A stretch of DNA of 64,000 nucleotides from Desulfomicrobium baculatum DSM 4028 (GCF_000023225.1 NC_013173.1:2234501-2298500); one strand, 5' to 3'. Positions 1 to 7,951 are shown, numbered from the stretch's first letter. A program made the numbers and translations. The notes: generated by a model from the sequence alone, not told the origin.

Positions 1-2
1 GG

Positions 3-164
3 GTGGAACGGCTCGGGAAAGAGGGCCGGCTGACGACAATGACCATGCAGGACGCCCCCGTCCTGGCCCGGGCCGCGTCCTATGCCCTGGGCCTGTGCGC
101 CGTCGGCGTGGGTTTGTGGCTGATTATCCAGGCCGTGCGCCACGCGCCGCTTGTCACGTGGTAG
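3..164 (+). CDS. C-terminal fragment of an unidentified membrane protein (5' end outside window)
   Basis: An open frame runs from the left edge to a TAG at 162-164 and encodes about 53 residues. The last 35 residues hold one clear hydrophobic segment (ALGLCAVGVGLWLIIQAV) followed by a short basic/polar tail, so the protein ends just after a transmembrane helix. Internal ATGs at 39 and 45 could in principle start a very small membrane protein, but no ribosome binding site precedes them, so a truncated larger gene is more likely. The hairpin at 251-292 follows downstream. I do not recognise the family from this much sequence. Confidence 0.5.
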   Translation: MERLGKEGRLTTMTMQDAPVLARAASYALGLCAVGVGLWLIIQAVRHAPLVTW

Positions 165-250
165 CGATCCGGAAAGAACGGACGAATCCGCGTTCCACAG
201 ACTCTGAAGAGCCAATGGAACTGACGACCGCCAAGCCGGCCGTCACCGTC

Positions 251-292
251 AAAGCGAAAGGCCGCCTGCTTCGAGAGGCGGCCTTTCGCTTT
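251..292. terminator. Perfect 17-bp stem-loop, probable bidirectional terminator
   Basis: Bases 251-267 and 276-292 are perfect reverse complements around an 8-nt loop. The stem lies between a plus gene ending at 164 and a minus gene ending at 345. The arms begin and end in AAAG/CTTT, giving a short U-rich edge on both strands but no long T-run. Confidence 0.7.
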
Positions 293-344
293 GACGATTT
301 CAAGTGATCGGGATGTTGCCAGACGCGCTCCGTGCCCGCCCCGC

Positions 345-1115
345 CTAGATCAATCCCGCCGCCAGCCCCCCTCCCAGCAGCAGGAGCATCGCGCCGACCA
401 GCAGCCGCACCGTCTGGATGGTGATTTTTTGGAGCACCTTGCGGCTGTAGTGCACGCCCAGGAAGGCCGACAAGGTGGCGGCGACCACAAGGCCCGCATT
501 ATCAGTGATCATGTGCGAACCGGACATGCCCGCGTAGACGCCAAGGCGCGTCACGTCGACCACGCAGGCCAGGACCACGCCCGTGGCGATGAAGGCATCC
601 TTGCCCAGGCCCGCGCCCAGCAGGAAGGCGCTGCGGAAGGCCCCCTGGTTGCCCGACAGCCCGCCGAAAAACCCGCTGACGATCCCGCCAAGGGGCAACC
701 AGACTGGTGAAATGGCCTGTCTCTTCCCGCCGCGCAGTTCCTGGGCGGCGAAAAAGACGATGAGCACGCCGACCAAGAGCTTGACCGGAGTGATGAAAAA
801 CTCGCCCCCGGCCAGGGTGTAGAAAAAGAGCGGCTCTAGGTCCGAGACGCTGACCAACACACAGGCTCCGGCGAAGCTCGCGACCAGGGCGGGCAGGCCG
901 AAGCGCAGGCTCACGCCCCAGTCGGCCTGCCGGCCGAACAGGGCAAGCTTGAAGAGGTTGTTGGCGAAGTGCACCACAGCGGTCACTGCCACGGCCGTCT
1001 CGATAGGAAAGAAGATGGCCATGACCGGGGTCAGCACCGTGCCGAGACCAAAACCGGAGAAAAGGGTCAGGCCGGAAACGGCCAGGCTGGCCAGACAAAT
1101 GACGAGGTATTCCAC
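345..1115 (-). CDS. TauE/SafE family (DUF81) anion permease
   Basis: Predicted inner-membrane protein of the TauE/SafE family, whose members export sulfite, sulfoacetate and related organosulfonates. Most of the length is hydrophobic, in about eight helices arranged as two similar halves. The N-terminal LTLFSGFGLGTVLTPVMAIF and the second-half GIVSGFFGGLSGNQGAFRSA are the glycine/proline-rich repeats typical of the family. I start at GTG 1115 because GGAG lies 6-7 bases upstream and the first helix follows at once; an ATG at 1172 would add 19 residues but has no clear ribosome binding site. The gene stands alone, divergent from the SLC13 permease. The substrate cannot be read from sequence; sulfite or sulfonate would suit a sulfate reducer, but that is inference. 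Confidence 0.85.
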   Translation of the reverse strand: MEYLVICLASLAVSGLTLFSGFGLGTVLTPVMAIFFPIETAVAVTAVVHFANNLFKLALFGRQADWGVSLRFGLPALVASFAGACVLVSVSDLEPLFFYTLAGGEFFITPVKLLVGVLIVFFAAQELRGGKRQAISPVWLPLGGIVSGFFGGLSGNQGAFRSAFLLGAGLGKDAFIATGVVLACVVDVTRLGVYAGMSGSHMITDNAGLVVAATLSAFLGVHYSRKVLQKITIQTVRLLVGAMLLLLGGGLAAGLI

Positions 1116-1461
1116 TCGGTGCTCCGTGAGTTCGGGGATCTGACGGCCCAAAGCCGACAGTGTGGCCTGCATTCAGACCGGACATCCATAAAAAAATGCA
1201 ATCGATGTTACTTCATAATCGCAGCGAGGTTGCAAGTCATCCTTGATGGCAACCGGCAATACCGACGGTGCAAAACGCATGCGCACCTCCCTTGACCGCA
1301 AATCCGGAAACCCGAGCGCTTTTTCCTTCTTGACCCGATCCGGCGTACCGCGCCATGCTTAGTGCTTTGAGCGGGAACTGGCCCTGCCCATCTTTCCGCG
1401 ACCAGGGCACGGCACTGCCGGCATCATTGATCCCAACAGTTTCACGGAGTTCTCACAGACC
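1116..1461. other. Divergent intergenic region
   Basis: About 350 bases separate the divergent TauE and SLC13 permease starts (or 290 if TauE starts at 1172). An interrupted inverted repeat GGTTGC (1228-1233) / GCAACC (1249-1254) could be a regulator site, but it is short. No convincing promoter, RNA or small gene was seen. Confidence 0.4.
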
Positions 1462-3798
1462 ATGCTGTCCCTCTTCATTCTCCTGTTCATCGTGCTTTGC
1501 GCCCTGGTCCTTTTTATCGGCGGCTGGGTGCCTGCGGATGTGGTCGGGATCATGGTCCTTGCCGCCCTGGCCCTGACCGGCCTCGTTTCCCCGGAAGAAG
1601 CCGTGGCCGGATTCAGCAGTCCGGCGGTCATCACGGTGCTGGCCATGTTCGTGCTCTCGGCCGGGCTGACCCGTACGGGCGTGGCCTACCGCATCGGCCA
1701 GCCGCTGCAGCTCTTCGCGCGCAAGGGCGAAGCCGTGCTGATCGTGGTGCTCATGGCGGCGGCCGGCATCCTCTCCGCCCTCATCAACACCACCACCGTT
1801 GCCGTCATCCTGCTGCCCGCGACCATGGATCTGGCCCGCCGCAGCGGTCTGCCGCCCGCGCGTCTGCTCATGCCCATGGCCCTGGGCTGCCTGCTCGGCG
1901 GACCGTTCACGGGCATCTCCACGCCGCCCAACATCCTGGCCACGGACGCCTTGCGTGCCGCCGGACTGACGACCTTCAAGATCTTCGACTTCACCCCCAT
2001 CACCGGTGCCTTGGTCGTGGCCGGCATCGCTTTCATGGTCCTCCTCGGCAAGCGTCTGCTGCCCAAGGGCGGAACGTCGGGGACTCGCAAAAACGGCATC
2101 GAGTCGGCCTACGAGATCGGCGCGCACATCTTCACCATCGAACTTCCGCCGGCGTCCCCCCTCATCGGGCGCAATCTGGCAGAAAGCCGCCTGGGCTCGG
2201 CCCTGTACCTGACGGTAGTGGGCCTGCACCGCGCAGGCGAGCTCATCCTCTCCCCCCGGGCCCAGGAAACCCTGCAAGCCGCCGATATCATCATTGTCCA
2301 CGGCCAGGCGGACCAGGTCAGCCACTTCCACGGCAGCAGGCACCTGCAGGTCGAACCAGGCGGACCCGAGACCGCCGAGATCACCCGCCGCCTTGGCGCG
2401 GCATCGGTCCGCATCGGCAAAGGATCGCCCCTCATCGCACGCACCCTGGCCGAAAGCGGGCTGCGCCGGGACCATCATGTGCATGTGCTGGCCCTCAATT
2501 CGCCGACAGGAGAATGCCTGGGAGACTTCCGGCGCCACCGTTTCGAGGAAGGGGACGGCCTGGTGCTCCAGGGCGAGCATCAGGTCCTGGAGAATCTGGC
2601 CGAAAAGGGTCTGGTCGAGCTCGGAACGCCGCTGGCGGATGGTTCGGCCGATGCGCCGGGCTGCGAGCTGCTCAGCCTCTGCTCCGTGCGGGTGCCGGAA
2701 GGATCGGTGCTGGCCGGGCGCAACCTGGTGGAAAGCCGCCTGGGCAACGCCTTCGGTTTGACGGTGGTGGGTCTGGCGCGGGACGGAAAGGTGGACTGCC
2801 TGCCCGCCCCGGAGGAGACGATCCAGGCCGGAGACCTGCTCGTGGTCCAGGGTCTGGCGCGGGACATCGACGTGTTCGAGGGCCTGCAGGACCTGGAAAT
2901 TTCGGAACAGTCCTCGCGGCTGGCCGCCGAACTGGAGTCCCAACAAATCGGCATGACCGAGGTGCTGCTCTCGCCCCGGACAACCCTGGCCGGCAAGACC
3001 TTGAGCGACCTGCTCTTCCGCGACCATTATGGTCTGAGCGTCCTGGCCGTGCTCCGCAAGGGGCGCGCCTGCCGCACGGGCCTGCAGGACATGCCCCTGC
3101 AGTTCGGAGACGCGTTGCTGGTCTACGGCCCGCGCCAGAGCCTGGAGGCCGTGGCCCGGGACGAGGACTTCCTGGTGCTGGACCAGGCCGCGGCCAAGGC
3201 CCCGCGCCTGCACAAGGCGCCCCTGGCCACCATGATCATGGTGGCCGTGCTGCTGAGCGCCATCCTGGGCTTCGTGCCCATCGCCATCGCGGCCCTGACC
3301 GGAATGGCGGCCATGGTCGTCGGAGGCTGCCTGACCATGGAGGAGGCCTACCACTCCATCGAATGGAAAGTGATCTTTCTCATCGCCGGCATGCTCCCGC
3401 TTGGCATGGCCATCGAGAACACCGGGGCGGCGCAGATGGGGGCCGAGGCGCTCATCGGCCTGGTTGGCGACCTCGGCCCGCGCTGGGTGGTGGCCGCGCT
3501 GTTCGGAGTGACGGTGCTCGGCACGCAGGTCATCCCCACTGCTGCCCTGGTGGTGCTCATGGCACCCGTGGCCCTCGGCGCGGCCTCGGCGCTGGGCATC
3601 TCGCCGCAACTCCTGATGATGACCGTGGCCATGGCCGCTTCCGCGAGCTTCGCGAGCCCCCTGTCACACCCGGCGCATCTTTTGGTCATGGGCCCCGGCG
3701 GATACAAGTTCATGGACTACGTCAAGGTCGGTGCCCCGCTGACGCTTGTGGTCATGGCCGTGTCGGTCTGGCTGCTGCCCATGCTCTGGCCGGCATGA
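1462..3798 (+). CDS. SLC13-family permease with four tandem RCK_C (TrkA-C) modules
   Basis: A 778-residue inner-membrane transporter of the SLC13/DASS type (sodium-coupled anion/dicarboxylate or sulfate uptake). Residues 1-200 are helices including the NTTTVAVILLP re-entrant motif near 109 and TPPNILA near 154. Residues 585-778 contain the second helical half with ITA-like PTAALVVLMAP. The large cytosolic insert at about 215-575 holds four repeated modules (about 222-290, 312-380, 404-472 and 496-572). Three carry the signature (I/A)GRNLAESRLG or close variants plus GD-LLV-G, as in RCK_C ligand-binding domains. Relatives usually have two copies, so four is a duplication. The likely role of the insert is ligand gating. 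GGAG lies 12 bases before the ATG. The substrate is unknown; sulfate is attractive for this organism. Confidence 0.88.
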   Translation: MLSLFILLFIVLCALVLFIGGWVPADVVGIMVLAALALTGLVSPEEAVAGFSSPAVITVLAMFVLSAGLTRTGVAYRIGQPLQLFARKGEAVLIVVLMAAAGILSALINTTTVAVILLPATMDLARRSGLPPARLLMPMALGCLLGGPFTGISTPPNILATDALRAAGLTTFKIFDFTPITGALVVAGIAFMVLLGKRLLPKGGTSGTRKNGIESAYEIGAHIFTIELPPASPLIGRNLAESRLGSALYLTVVGLHRAGELILSPRAQETLQAADIIIVHGQADQVSHFHGSRHLQVEPGGPETAEITRRLGAASVRIGKGSPLIARTLAESGLRRDHHVHVLALNSPTGECLGDFRRHRFEEGDGLVLQGEHQVLENLAEKGLVELGTPLADGSADAPGCELLSLCSVRVPEGSVLAGRNLVESRLGNAFGLTVVGLARDGKVDCLPAPEETIQAGDLLVVQGLARDIDVFEGLQDLEISEQSSRLAAELESQQIGMTEVLLSPRTTLAGKTLSDLLFRDHYGLSVLAVLRKGRACRTGLQDMPLQFGDALLVYGPRQSLEAVARDEDFLVLDQAAAKAPRLHKAPLATMIMVAVLLSAILGFVPIAIAALTGMAAMVVGGCLTMEEAYHSIEWKVIFLIAGMLPLGMAIENTGAAQMGAEALIGLVGDLGPRWVVAALFGVTVLGTQVIPTAALVVLMAPVALGAASALGISPQLLMMTVAMAASASFASPLSHPAHLLVMGPGGYKFMDYVKVGAPLTLVVMAVSVWLLPMLWPA

Positions 3799-3879
3799 GA
3801 CCGCGCGGCATTTGCCGGACAGCGCCCTGCCGCATCACGATCCGGCACTTCATATCGGCAACACGCCTAAAATTACGGC

Positions 3880-3909
3880 TTGACGATTATGGAGGACACT
3901 CTGTATTTA
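3880..3909 (+). promoter_or_regulatory. Candidate sigma-70 promoter for the Mn riboswitch/terC transcript
   Basis: TTGACG (3880-3885) is followed after 18 bases by TATTTA (3904-3909). The predicted start at about 3915-3917 falls exactly at the 5' strand of the riboswitch P1 stem. The -10 match is poor, so this rests partly on position. Confidence 0.4.
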
Positions 3910-3911
3910 TA

Positions 3912-4010
3912 TCCTTTGAAGGGGAGTAGCTCCTCGAGACAAGGTCAACATCACTGGCGCCCACGCGCTTGGCCTTGTCGTCGGATCAAACCGATGAGCA
4001 AGACCTTCAG
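3912..4010 (+). promoter_or_regulatory. yybP-ykoY manganese riboswitch aptamer
   Basis: The two hallmark segments of yybP-ykoY RNAs are present: GAAGGGGAGTAGCTC at 3918-3932 and GATGAGCAAGACCTTCA at 3993-4009. The closing stem pairs TGAAGG (3917-3922) with CCTTCA (4004-4009). Between them an additional hairpin is built from GACAAGG (3938-3944) and CCTTGTC (3973-3979). This class senses Mn2+ and typically controls Mn exporters and TerC/Alx proteins; the next long gene here is terC. The 3' P1 strand is also part of the 5' arm of the following terminator, so the two folds exclude each other. Mn2+ stabilising the aptamer would let transcription through: an ON switch. Confidence 0.9.
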
Positions 4011-4039
4011 CATGACAACCATGCTGGAGGTCTTTTTTT
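4000..4039 (+). terminator. Riboswitch-controlled intrinsic terminator
   Basis: AAGACCTTCAGCATG (4000-4014) pairs with CATGCTGGAGGTCTT (4020-4034) with a single G-U, followed by a T-run to 4039. The 5' arm contains CCTTCA, which the aptamer needs for P1, making this the expression platform of the manganese riboswitch. Confidence 0.9.
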
Positions 4040-4043
4040 ATTG

Positions 4044-4066
4044 ACCTCCGGCCAACTTTCGGAGGT
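4044..4066 (+). promoter_or_regulatory. Hairpin covering the leader-ORF ribosome binding site
   Basis: ACCTCCG (4044-4050) is a perfect complement of CGGAGGT (4060-4066). The latter contains the strong GGAGG that sits 4 bases before the ATG at 4070. The fold would hide this ribosome binding site, a possible second (translational) layer of control downstream of the transcriptional terminator. Confidence 0.5.
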
Positions 4067-4069
4067 TCC

Positions 4070-4273
4070 ATGAAGGTTTTTTCTCCCCCCGCCCACGCCA
4101 TCGGTCGCCAGCCATGGCCGAACCACCCTCGTTTCTCAGCCAGCGATCCGCCCCGCCCTCCCGGCGGCGCCAGACGTTGTTTCACTGAACCGCTTTTCCC
4201 AATCCCGAATACCGCAACCACGGGAGTCTGCGGGCTTCCCTTGGCTATGAATAAACTTTGGAGAAATATATGA
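4070..4273 (+). CDS. Putative 67-residue leader ORF translationally coupled to terC
   Basis: ATG at 4070 follows a strong GGAGG (4061-4065), and the frame ends in TGA 4271-4273 that overlaps the terC ATG 4270 as ATGA. The product (MKVFSPPAHAIGRQPWPNHP...) is proline- and arginine-rich, has no domain or signal that I recognise and looks like a regulatory leader rather than an enzyme. Its value lies in position: it occupies the space between the Mn2+ riboswitch terminator and terC, and its ribosome binding site can be masked by the hairpin at 4044-4066. Translation through it could re-deliver ribosomes to terC. It could equally be a chance frame. Confidence 0.35.
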   Translation: MKVFSPPAHAIGRQPWPNHPRFSASDPPRPPGGARRCFTEPLFPIPNTATTGVCGLPLAMNKLWRNI

Positions 4274-5283
4274 GCACGTTATTGCTGTGGGTCGGATTTC
4301 ATGTTTTCATTTTCGCGCTCTTGCTCTTCGATCTTGGCGTGGTGCAGCGCAAAAACAAGGATATGAGCGTCGGCACGGCCCTTTGGGTCAGTCTGGGCTA
4401 CGTGCTGCTGGCGCTCATGTTCGGGGCGGGGGTGTATTATTTCAAGGGTTCGCAGGCCGGACTCGAGTTTCTGACGGGGTATTTCATCGAGAAAAGCCTG
4501 AGCGTGGACAACATCTTTGTCTTCCTGCTCATCTTTCTGCATTTTTCAGTGTCCAAAGCCAATCAGCGCCGGATTCTCTTCTGGGGCATCCTCGGCGCCC
4601 TGGCCATGCGCGCCACGCTGATCATCGCCGGGGCCAGCGCCATCGCGACCTTCCACTGGCTGCTCTATGTGTTCGGCGTCTTGCTCATCGCCTCCGGCAT
4701 CAAGATGCTCATCACCATCAACCAGGAACCGGATCTCTCGCGCAACCGCATCGCCCGGTTCATGCGCAGCCACTTCCGGGTCACCGAAGACTTCGAGGGC
4801 GAGAAATTCTGGGTCCGGCGCGACGGCCTCTTGTTCATGACGCCCCTGTTCATGGTCCTCGTCATCGTCGAGGTCTCGGACGTCATCTTCGCCATCGACT
4901 CCATCCCTGCAATCCTGGCCATCAGCAAGGACACGTTCATCGTCTATTCCTCCAACGTGTTCGCGATCCTGGGCCTGCGGGCCCTGTATTTCGCCCTGGC
5001 CGGAGTGATCCACCGCTTCCACTACCTCAAATACGGTCTCTCCTTCGTGCTCATCCTGGTGGGGGCCAAGATGACCGTGAACACGTATTTCGGGACCAAG
5101 GTCATCTCGACGGAAATGGCGCTCATGGCCACGGCCGCCCTGATCGGAAGCTCCATGCTCTACTCCATGTACCGCACGCGGCAGGTCACGGCCTCGGAAA
5201 CGAAGAAAACCCTGCGCTGGTGGATTCCGGGAACTCCGGCGCGCAAAGAAGAAAGAACCGATCACAGGCAGGATGTGAACTGA
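4270..5283 (+). CDS. terC: TerC/Alx family integral membrane protein, probable Mn2+ exporter
   Basis: A 337-residue inner-membrane protein of the TerC family (E. coli Alx and TerC type), with about nine hydrophobic segments. The family's two acidic membrane motifs are seen: YFIEKSLSVDNIFVF in the first half and EVSDVIFAIDSIPAI in the second. ATG 4270 is chosen because GGAG (4260-4263) sits 6 bases upstream; a TTG at 4258 in the same frame overlaps that ribosome binding site. Alx/TerC proteins have been linked to Mn2+ export and metalation of exported enzymes, which agrees with the Mn2+ riboswitch upstream. The gene is followed directly by a strong terminator. Confidence 0.93.
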   Translation: MSTLLLWVGFHVFIFALLLFDLGVVQRKNKDMSVGTALWVSLGYVLLALMFGAGVYYFKGSQAGLEFLTGYFIEKSLSVDNIFVFLLIFLHFSVSKANQRRILFWGILGALAMRATLIIAGASAIATFHWLLYVFGVLLIASGIKMLITINQEPDLSRNRIARFMRSHFRVTEDFEGEKFWVRRDGLLFMTPLFMVLVIVEVSDVIFAIDSIPAILAISKDTFIVYSSNVFAILGLRALYFALAGVIHRFHYLKYGLSFVLILVGAKMTVNTYFGTKVISTEMALMATAALIGSSMLYSMYRTRQVTASETKKTLRWWIPGTPARKEERTDHRQDVN

Positions 5284-5285
5284 GC

Positions 5286-5333
5286 ATTGGGCGCGCATCC
5301 AAAAAGCCACGCGGCAATGGATGCGCGCCCAAT
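5286..5333. terminator. 15-bp perfect stem-loop between convergent genes
   Basis: ATTGGGCGCGCATCC (5286-5300) and its exact reverse complement (5319-5333) flank an 18-nt loop. It begins three bases after the terC stop and lies just beyond the stop of the convergent lipoprotein gene, so it probably serves both. The T-tract is weak. Confidence 0.75.
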
Positions 5334-5350
5334 TCCGACAAAGAAGCCCT

Positions 5351-5707
5351 CTATTGCACGACCACCCAGCCATCGGGCCCCTTCACGAAGCGCACCGTGG
5401 TCATTTCCTTGGAACGCCCTGCAATCGGGACGGTCATATCGACCTCGACGTCACAAACGAATCCGGGGGCTTCCTTGGCCTCCGCGCAGCCGATCTTCTT
5501 GACGGCGTGCAGCTCCGTCTTGCCCAAGGAATCCGTAAACGACTTGCCCACTCCGCCAAACAGCTTTCCGGCCTCGTCGAGACTTTGAGCGGTCCTCGCC
5601 ATGTCTTTCTCAAAGGCGGCCCGGATGTCGGCCTCGGACGGTTCGCCGGAGCAGCCCACTGCCAAAAGCGACATGGCCAATAAGGCTCCTGTCAGCATGA
5701 ATTTCAT
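5351..5707 (-). CDS. Small predicted lipoprotein of unknown function
   Basis: The 118-residue product begins with a typical lipoprotein signal (MKFMLTGALLAMSLLAVGC; lipobox LAVGC, acylated Cys19). A charged helical stretch (about 25-60) follows, then a C-terminal half rich in beta-prone residues with a Cys pair (KKIGCAEAKEAPGFVCDVEV) that could form a disulfide in the periplasm. The end, VRFVKGPDGWVVVQ, resembles the small beta-rich C-termini of DUF4878/NTF2-like lipoproteins, but I cannot assign it firmly. Ribosome binding site GGAGGG lies just before the ATG. It is monocistronic and convergent with terC, with no evidence for a functional link to it. Confidence 0.8.
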   Translation of the reverse strand: MKFMLTGALLAMSLLAVGCSGEPSEADIRAAFEKDMARTAQSLDEAGKLFGGVGKSFTDSLGKTELHAVKKIGCAEAKEAPGFVCDVEVDMTVPIAGRSKEMTTVRFVKGPDGWVVVQ

Positions 5708-6041
5708 TTTTCCCTCCTGCGGTTACGGATACTCGGATCTTTCGATCGTAGTGAAATCGAATAGTGGCTGTAAACGCGGCAGTTGTACAATTCCTGCCTC
5801 TTCATAAAAAAAGGAGGACTGCATCATTTTTGATTCCCGTTCGATCACGGGCGAATCCCCGCCATGCCTGCGATATTCTCCCAAGAAACGTTGACTTCCA
5901 CGCCTCCCTATGCTCAAGGTTCCGCTCCCGGGCGCGCTTCTTCCCGAGATCGGACCAGGCATGTTATTGGTAACAGGAACACGCGCAAGGTCCGGCTGTT
6001 TTTCAAGCCTTTGCCCTGGAAACAGAATTCCTAATGACTGA
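5708..6041. other. Gene-free, structured region; possible small RNA on the plus strand
   Basis: No credible gene is seen in roughly 330 bases, but there is RNA-like structure. CGGACC (5951-5956) pairs with GGTCCG (5989-5994) and encloses a second hairpin TGTTA (5962-5966)/TAACA (5971-5975). The whole block ends in the terminator at 6042-6076. The spacing (about 200-250 nt up to the terminator) would suit a regulatory RNA; a 6S-like RNA was considered because of the CCTGCGATATTC segment near 5868, but I cannot confirm the central-bubble architecture. Confidence 0.4.
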
Positions 6042-6076
6042 AGGGCTCCGGCCACGCAAGGCCTGAGCCTTTTTCG
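6042..6076 (+). terminator. Intrinsic terminator, no gene immediately upstream
   Basis: AGGGCTCCGGCC (6042-6053) pairs imperfectly with GGCCTGAGCCT (6060-6070), followed by TTTT. No plus-strand gene ends nearby, which is the main reason to suspect a small RNA upstream. Confidence 0.6.
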
Positions 6077-6199
6077 TTGTGCCTCGCATTGACATCACGG
6101 GGTCTGGTTACTAAGTTTGCAACTTTCCCTGTCCACCGGACGTGTCCATCGGGCGTAGCGGCAGGACGGCACAACGACCCGATTTTTTTACGGAGCTCC

Positions 6200-7159
6200 A
6201 TGCACCCCTCGACCCTGATCTCCCGCATTGAATCCACGGCCCCGCCACAGCTGGCAGCGTCCTGGGACAAATGCGGCGTGCAGATCGCCTCTGCCGCTTC
6301 GGAGGTCAAGACGTTGTGCGTGGCCCTGGACCCCAGTGCCGAAACTGTACGCCAGGCGGTGGATCACGAGGCGGATTTTCTGCTCTGCCACCACCCGCTC
6401 AGTCTCTCGCCCCGGCTGCCGAGCCGCCTGGACGACTTTCATGAGGTCCTGCGGCTGACCCTGGGCACCTCTTTGTGGCTTTACAGCGCACACACCTCCC
6501 TGGACGCCAACCCGGACGGGCCGGTCAACTGGCTGGGCCGCGCCCTGCGGATGCAGGACATGCGCATCCTTGAAGTGACCCGCCGCGAAACGCCGGTGGT
6601 CGTGCGCCTGACGGACCCGGCCGTGCAGGAAAAAGTCCGGGATTTCGGAGGCAACCTCGCCCGCCGCGACGGACACATGGAAGAATATCTCCTCTGGCCG
6701 GATGAAAGCGCCGCTTTCAAAGCCAGGCTGGAACCCGGATCATCCTTCCAGGAGATCGCCCTGGCCGCGCCGATTCGTGAATACGGTTTCGGATGCATCG
6801 GAACGTTGCCGGTTGCCCTGGCCTGGGATGAATTCGCAGCCCATCTGAGCGCCCTAGGCCTGCCGCTGTCGCGCATGGTCGGGCAGGCTCCGCAGAGCGT
6901 CATCCGAGTGGCCTATTGCCCCGGATCGGGAGCCGAGCTGGGACCGGCCGCCTTCGCGGGAGGCGCGGACGTCTATCTGACCGGCGACGTCAAATATCAC
7001 CAGGCCCAGGCCGTGCAGGACCTCGGCCTGACCATCGATGTCGGACATTTTTGTCTTGAAGAGACCATGATGCGCATCTGGAGCGAAGGCCTGGACCGCG
7101 ACCTGTCCCCCGAGGGAGTTCGGGTCGTCTTTCTGTCGGGCCGCAATCCTTTTGTTTGA
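6200..7159 (+). CDS. NIF3/YbgI family metal-binding hydrolase-like protein (GTP cyclohydrolase I type 2 homologue)
   Basis: A 319-residue cytosolic protein of the NIF3 (YbgI/YqfO) family, hexameric di-metal proteins of uncertain activity. Metal-ligand motifs are in order: LLCHHPLSL near 70, AHTSLDANPDGPVNWLG near 98, and the C-terminal DVGHFCLEE that replaces the usual GHxxTE. YCPGSGAEL and TGDVKYHQAQ are also typical. Between the two halves is a short insert domain (about 130-225), as in the longer bacterial members. ATG 6200 is chosen because GGAG lies 4 bases upstream and the alignable part begins there, although the frame is open much further. The zinc-ribbon gene follows 54 bases later on the same strand, a common pairing. 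Confidence 0.92.
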   Translation: MHPSTLISRIESTAPPQLAASWDKCGVQIASAASEVKTLCVALDPSAETVRQAVDHEADFLLCHHPLSLSPRLPSRLDDFHEVLRLTLGTSLWLYSAHTSLDANPDGPVNWLGRALRMQDMRILEVTRRETPVVVRLTDPAVQEKVRDFGGNLARRDGHMEEYLLWPDESAAFKARLEPGSSFQEIALAAPIREYGFGCIGTLPVALAWDEFAAHLSALGLPLSRMVGQAPQSVIRVAYCPGSGAELGPAAFAGGADVYLTGDVKYHQAQAVQDLGLTIDVGHFCLEETMMRIWSEGLDRDLSPEGVRVVFLSGRNPFV

Positions 7160-7213
7160 ATCTTCCCGGGGAACATCCCGGAAAATTGATACGTTTTTGA
7201 GGAGGATGCTACC

Positions 7214-7945
7214 TTGAGTATTTATATGGAACAGATCGAGCAGCTGGTCGTGCTGCAAAAAGTGGATTCGGAGATGATCACCCTGCAGCGCATCCTCGAA
7301 GACGCGCCCAAGCAGCTGCAGAGCCTGCAGGAAAAACAGGCCTACCTCAAGCAGCAGCAGGCCGTGATCCAGGAAAAGGTCGACGTGCTTATGGAGCAGA
7401 AGAACCGTCTGGAAAGCGAGATCGAAAACGACACCCAGAAGGTCAAGAAGAGCAAGAACAAGCTCATGATGGTCGAAAACACCAAGGAATATCACGCCAT
7501 GATGCGTGAGATGGACACCATGGAGAAGATGAACCGCTCCCGCGAGGAAGAGAAGGCCAATCTTCTTGCGGATCTTTCCGACCTCGAGGGTCGCAAGGAT
7601 GCCCTGCAGGGCGACATCGACAGCCTGGAAGCAACCATCACCGCCCAGCAGTCCACCCTGGACCAGGAACTGGCCGAAAAGCGCGCCCGTATCGAAATCC
7701 TGGACAAGGAAAAGAAAAAGGCCTCCGAGGCCGTTCCCGCGCCGATCCTAACCCGCTACAATTTCATTCGCGACCGCATCCCGAATCCGGTCATCGTGCC
7801 GGTCAGCGAAGGCGTTTGCCTGGGCTGTCATGTGGTCATCCCGCCCCAGGCCTTCATCGACCTGCAGAAGGGCGAGCAGATCTTAAGCTGTCCCAACTGC
7901 CTGCGCATCATTTTCTGGGAGCGTCATTTCTCGGGTAATGATTGA
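7214..7945 (+). CDS. C4 zinc-ribbon, long coiled-coil protein (DUF164/CdsZ-like)
   Basis: A 243-residue protein with two parts. About 175 residues are long charged, Gln/Glu/Lys-rich helices forming an antiparallel coiled coil. The C-terminal zinc ribbon has CLGCH and CPNC pairs about 25 residues apart. The start is TTG 7214, eight bases after GGAGG (7201-7205); an ATG 12 bases further in would be too far from it. The family often sits beside nif3 and just upstream of rnpB, exactly as here, and has been suggested to act in RNA or translation-related processes. Its molecular function is not settled. No signal peptide or membrane segment is present. Confidence 0.88.
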   Translation: MSIYMEQIEQLVVLQKVDSEMITLQRILEDAPKQLQSLQEKQAYLKQQQAVIQEKVDVLMEQKNRLESEIENDTQKVKKSKNKLMMVENTKEYHAMMREMDTMEKMNRSREEEKANLLADLSDLEGRKDALQGDIDSLEATITAQQSTLDQELAEKRARIEILDKEKKKASEAVPAPILTRYNFIRDRIPNPVIVPVSEGVCLGCHVVIPPQAFIDLQKGEQILSCPNCLRIIFWERHFSGND

Positions 7946-7951
7946 TTTTTT

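Noticed and set aside
1453-3609. Long minus-strand open frame (about 718 codons) opposite the SLC13 gene
   Set aside because: His/Gln/Gly/Arg-rich composition without domains is what the antisense of GC-rich coding DNA looks like; the plus strand has a clear transporter.
1497-3929. Plus-strand 810-codon open frame overlapping the SLC13 gene
   Set aside because: Arg/Pro/Gly-rich low-complexity product in a shifted frame; no ribosome binding site or domain.
5723-6055. Minus-strand 110-codon frame in the 5.7-6.1 kb gap
   Set aside because: No ribosome binding site or recognisable features; overlaps RNA-like hairpins and a terminator.
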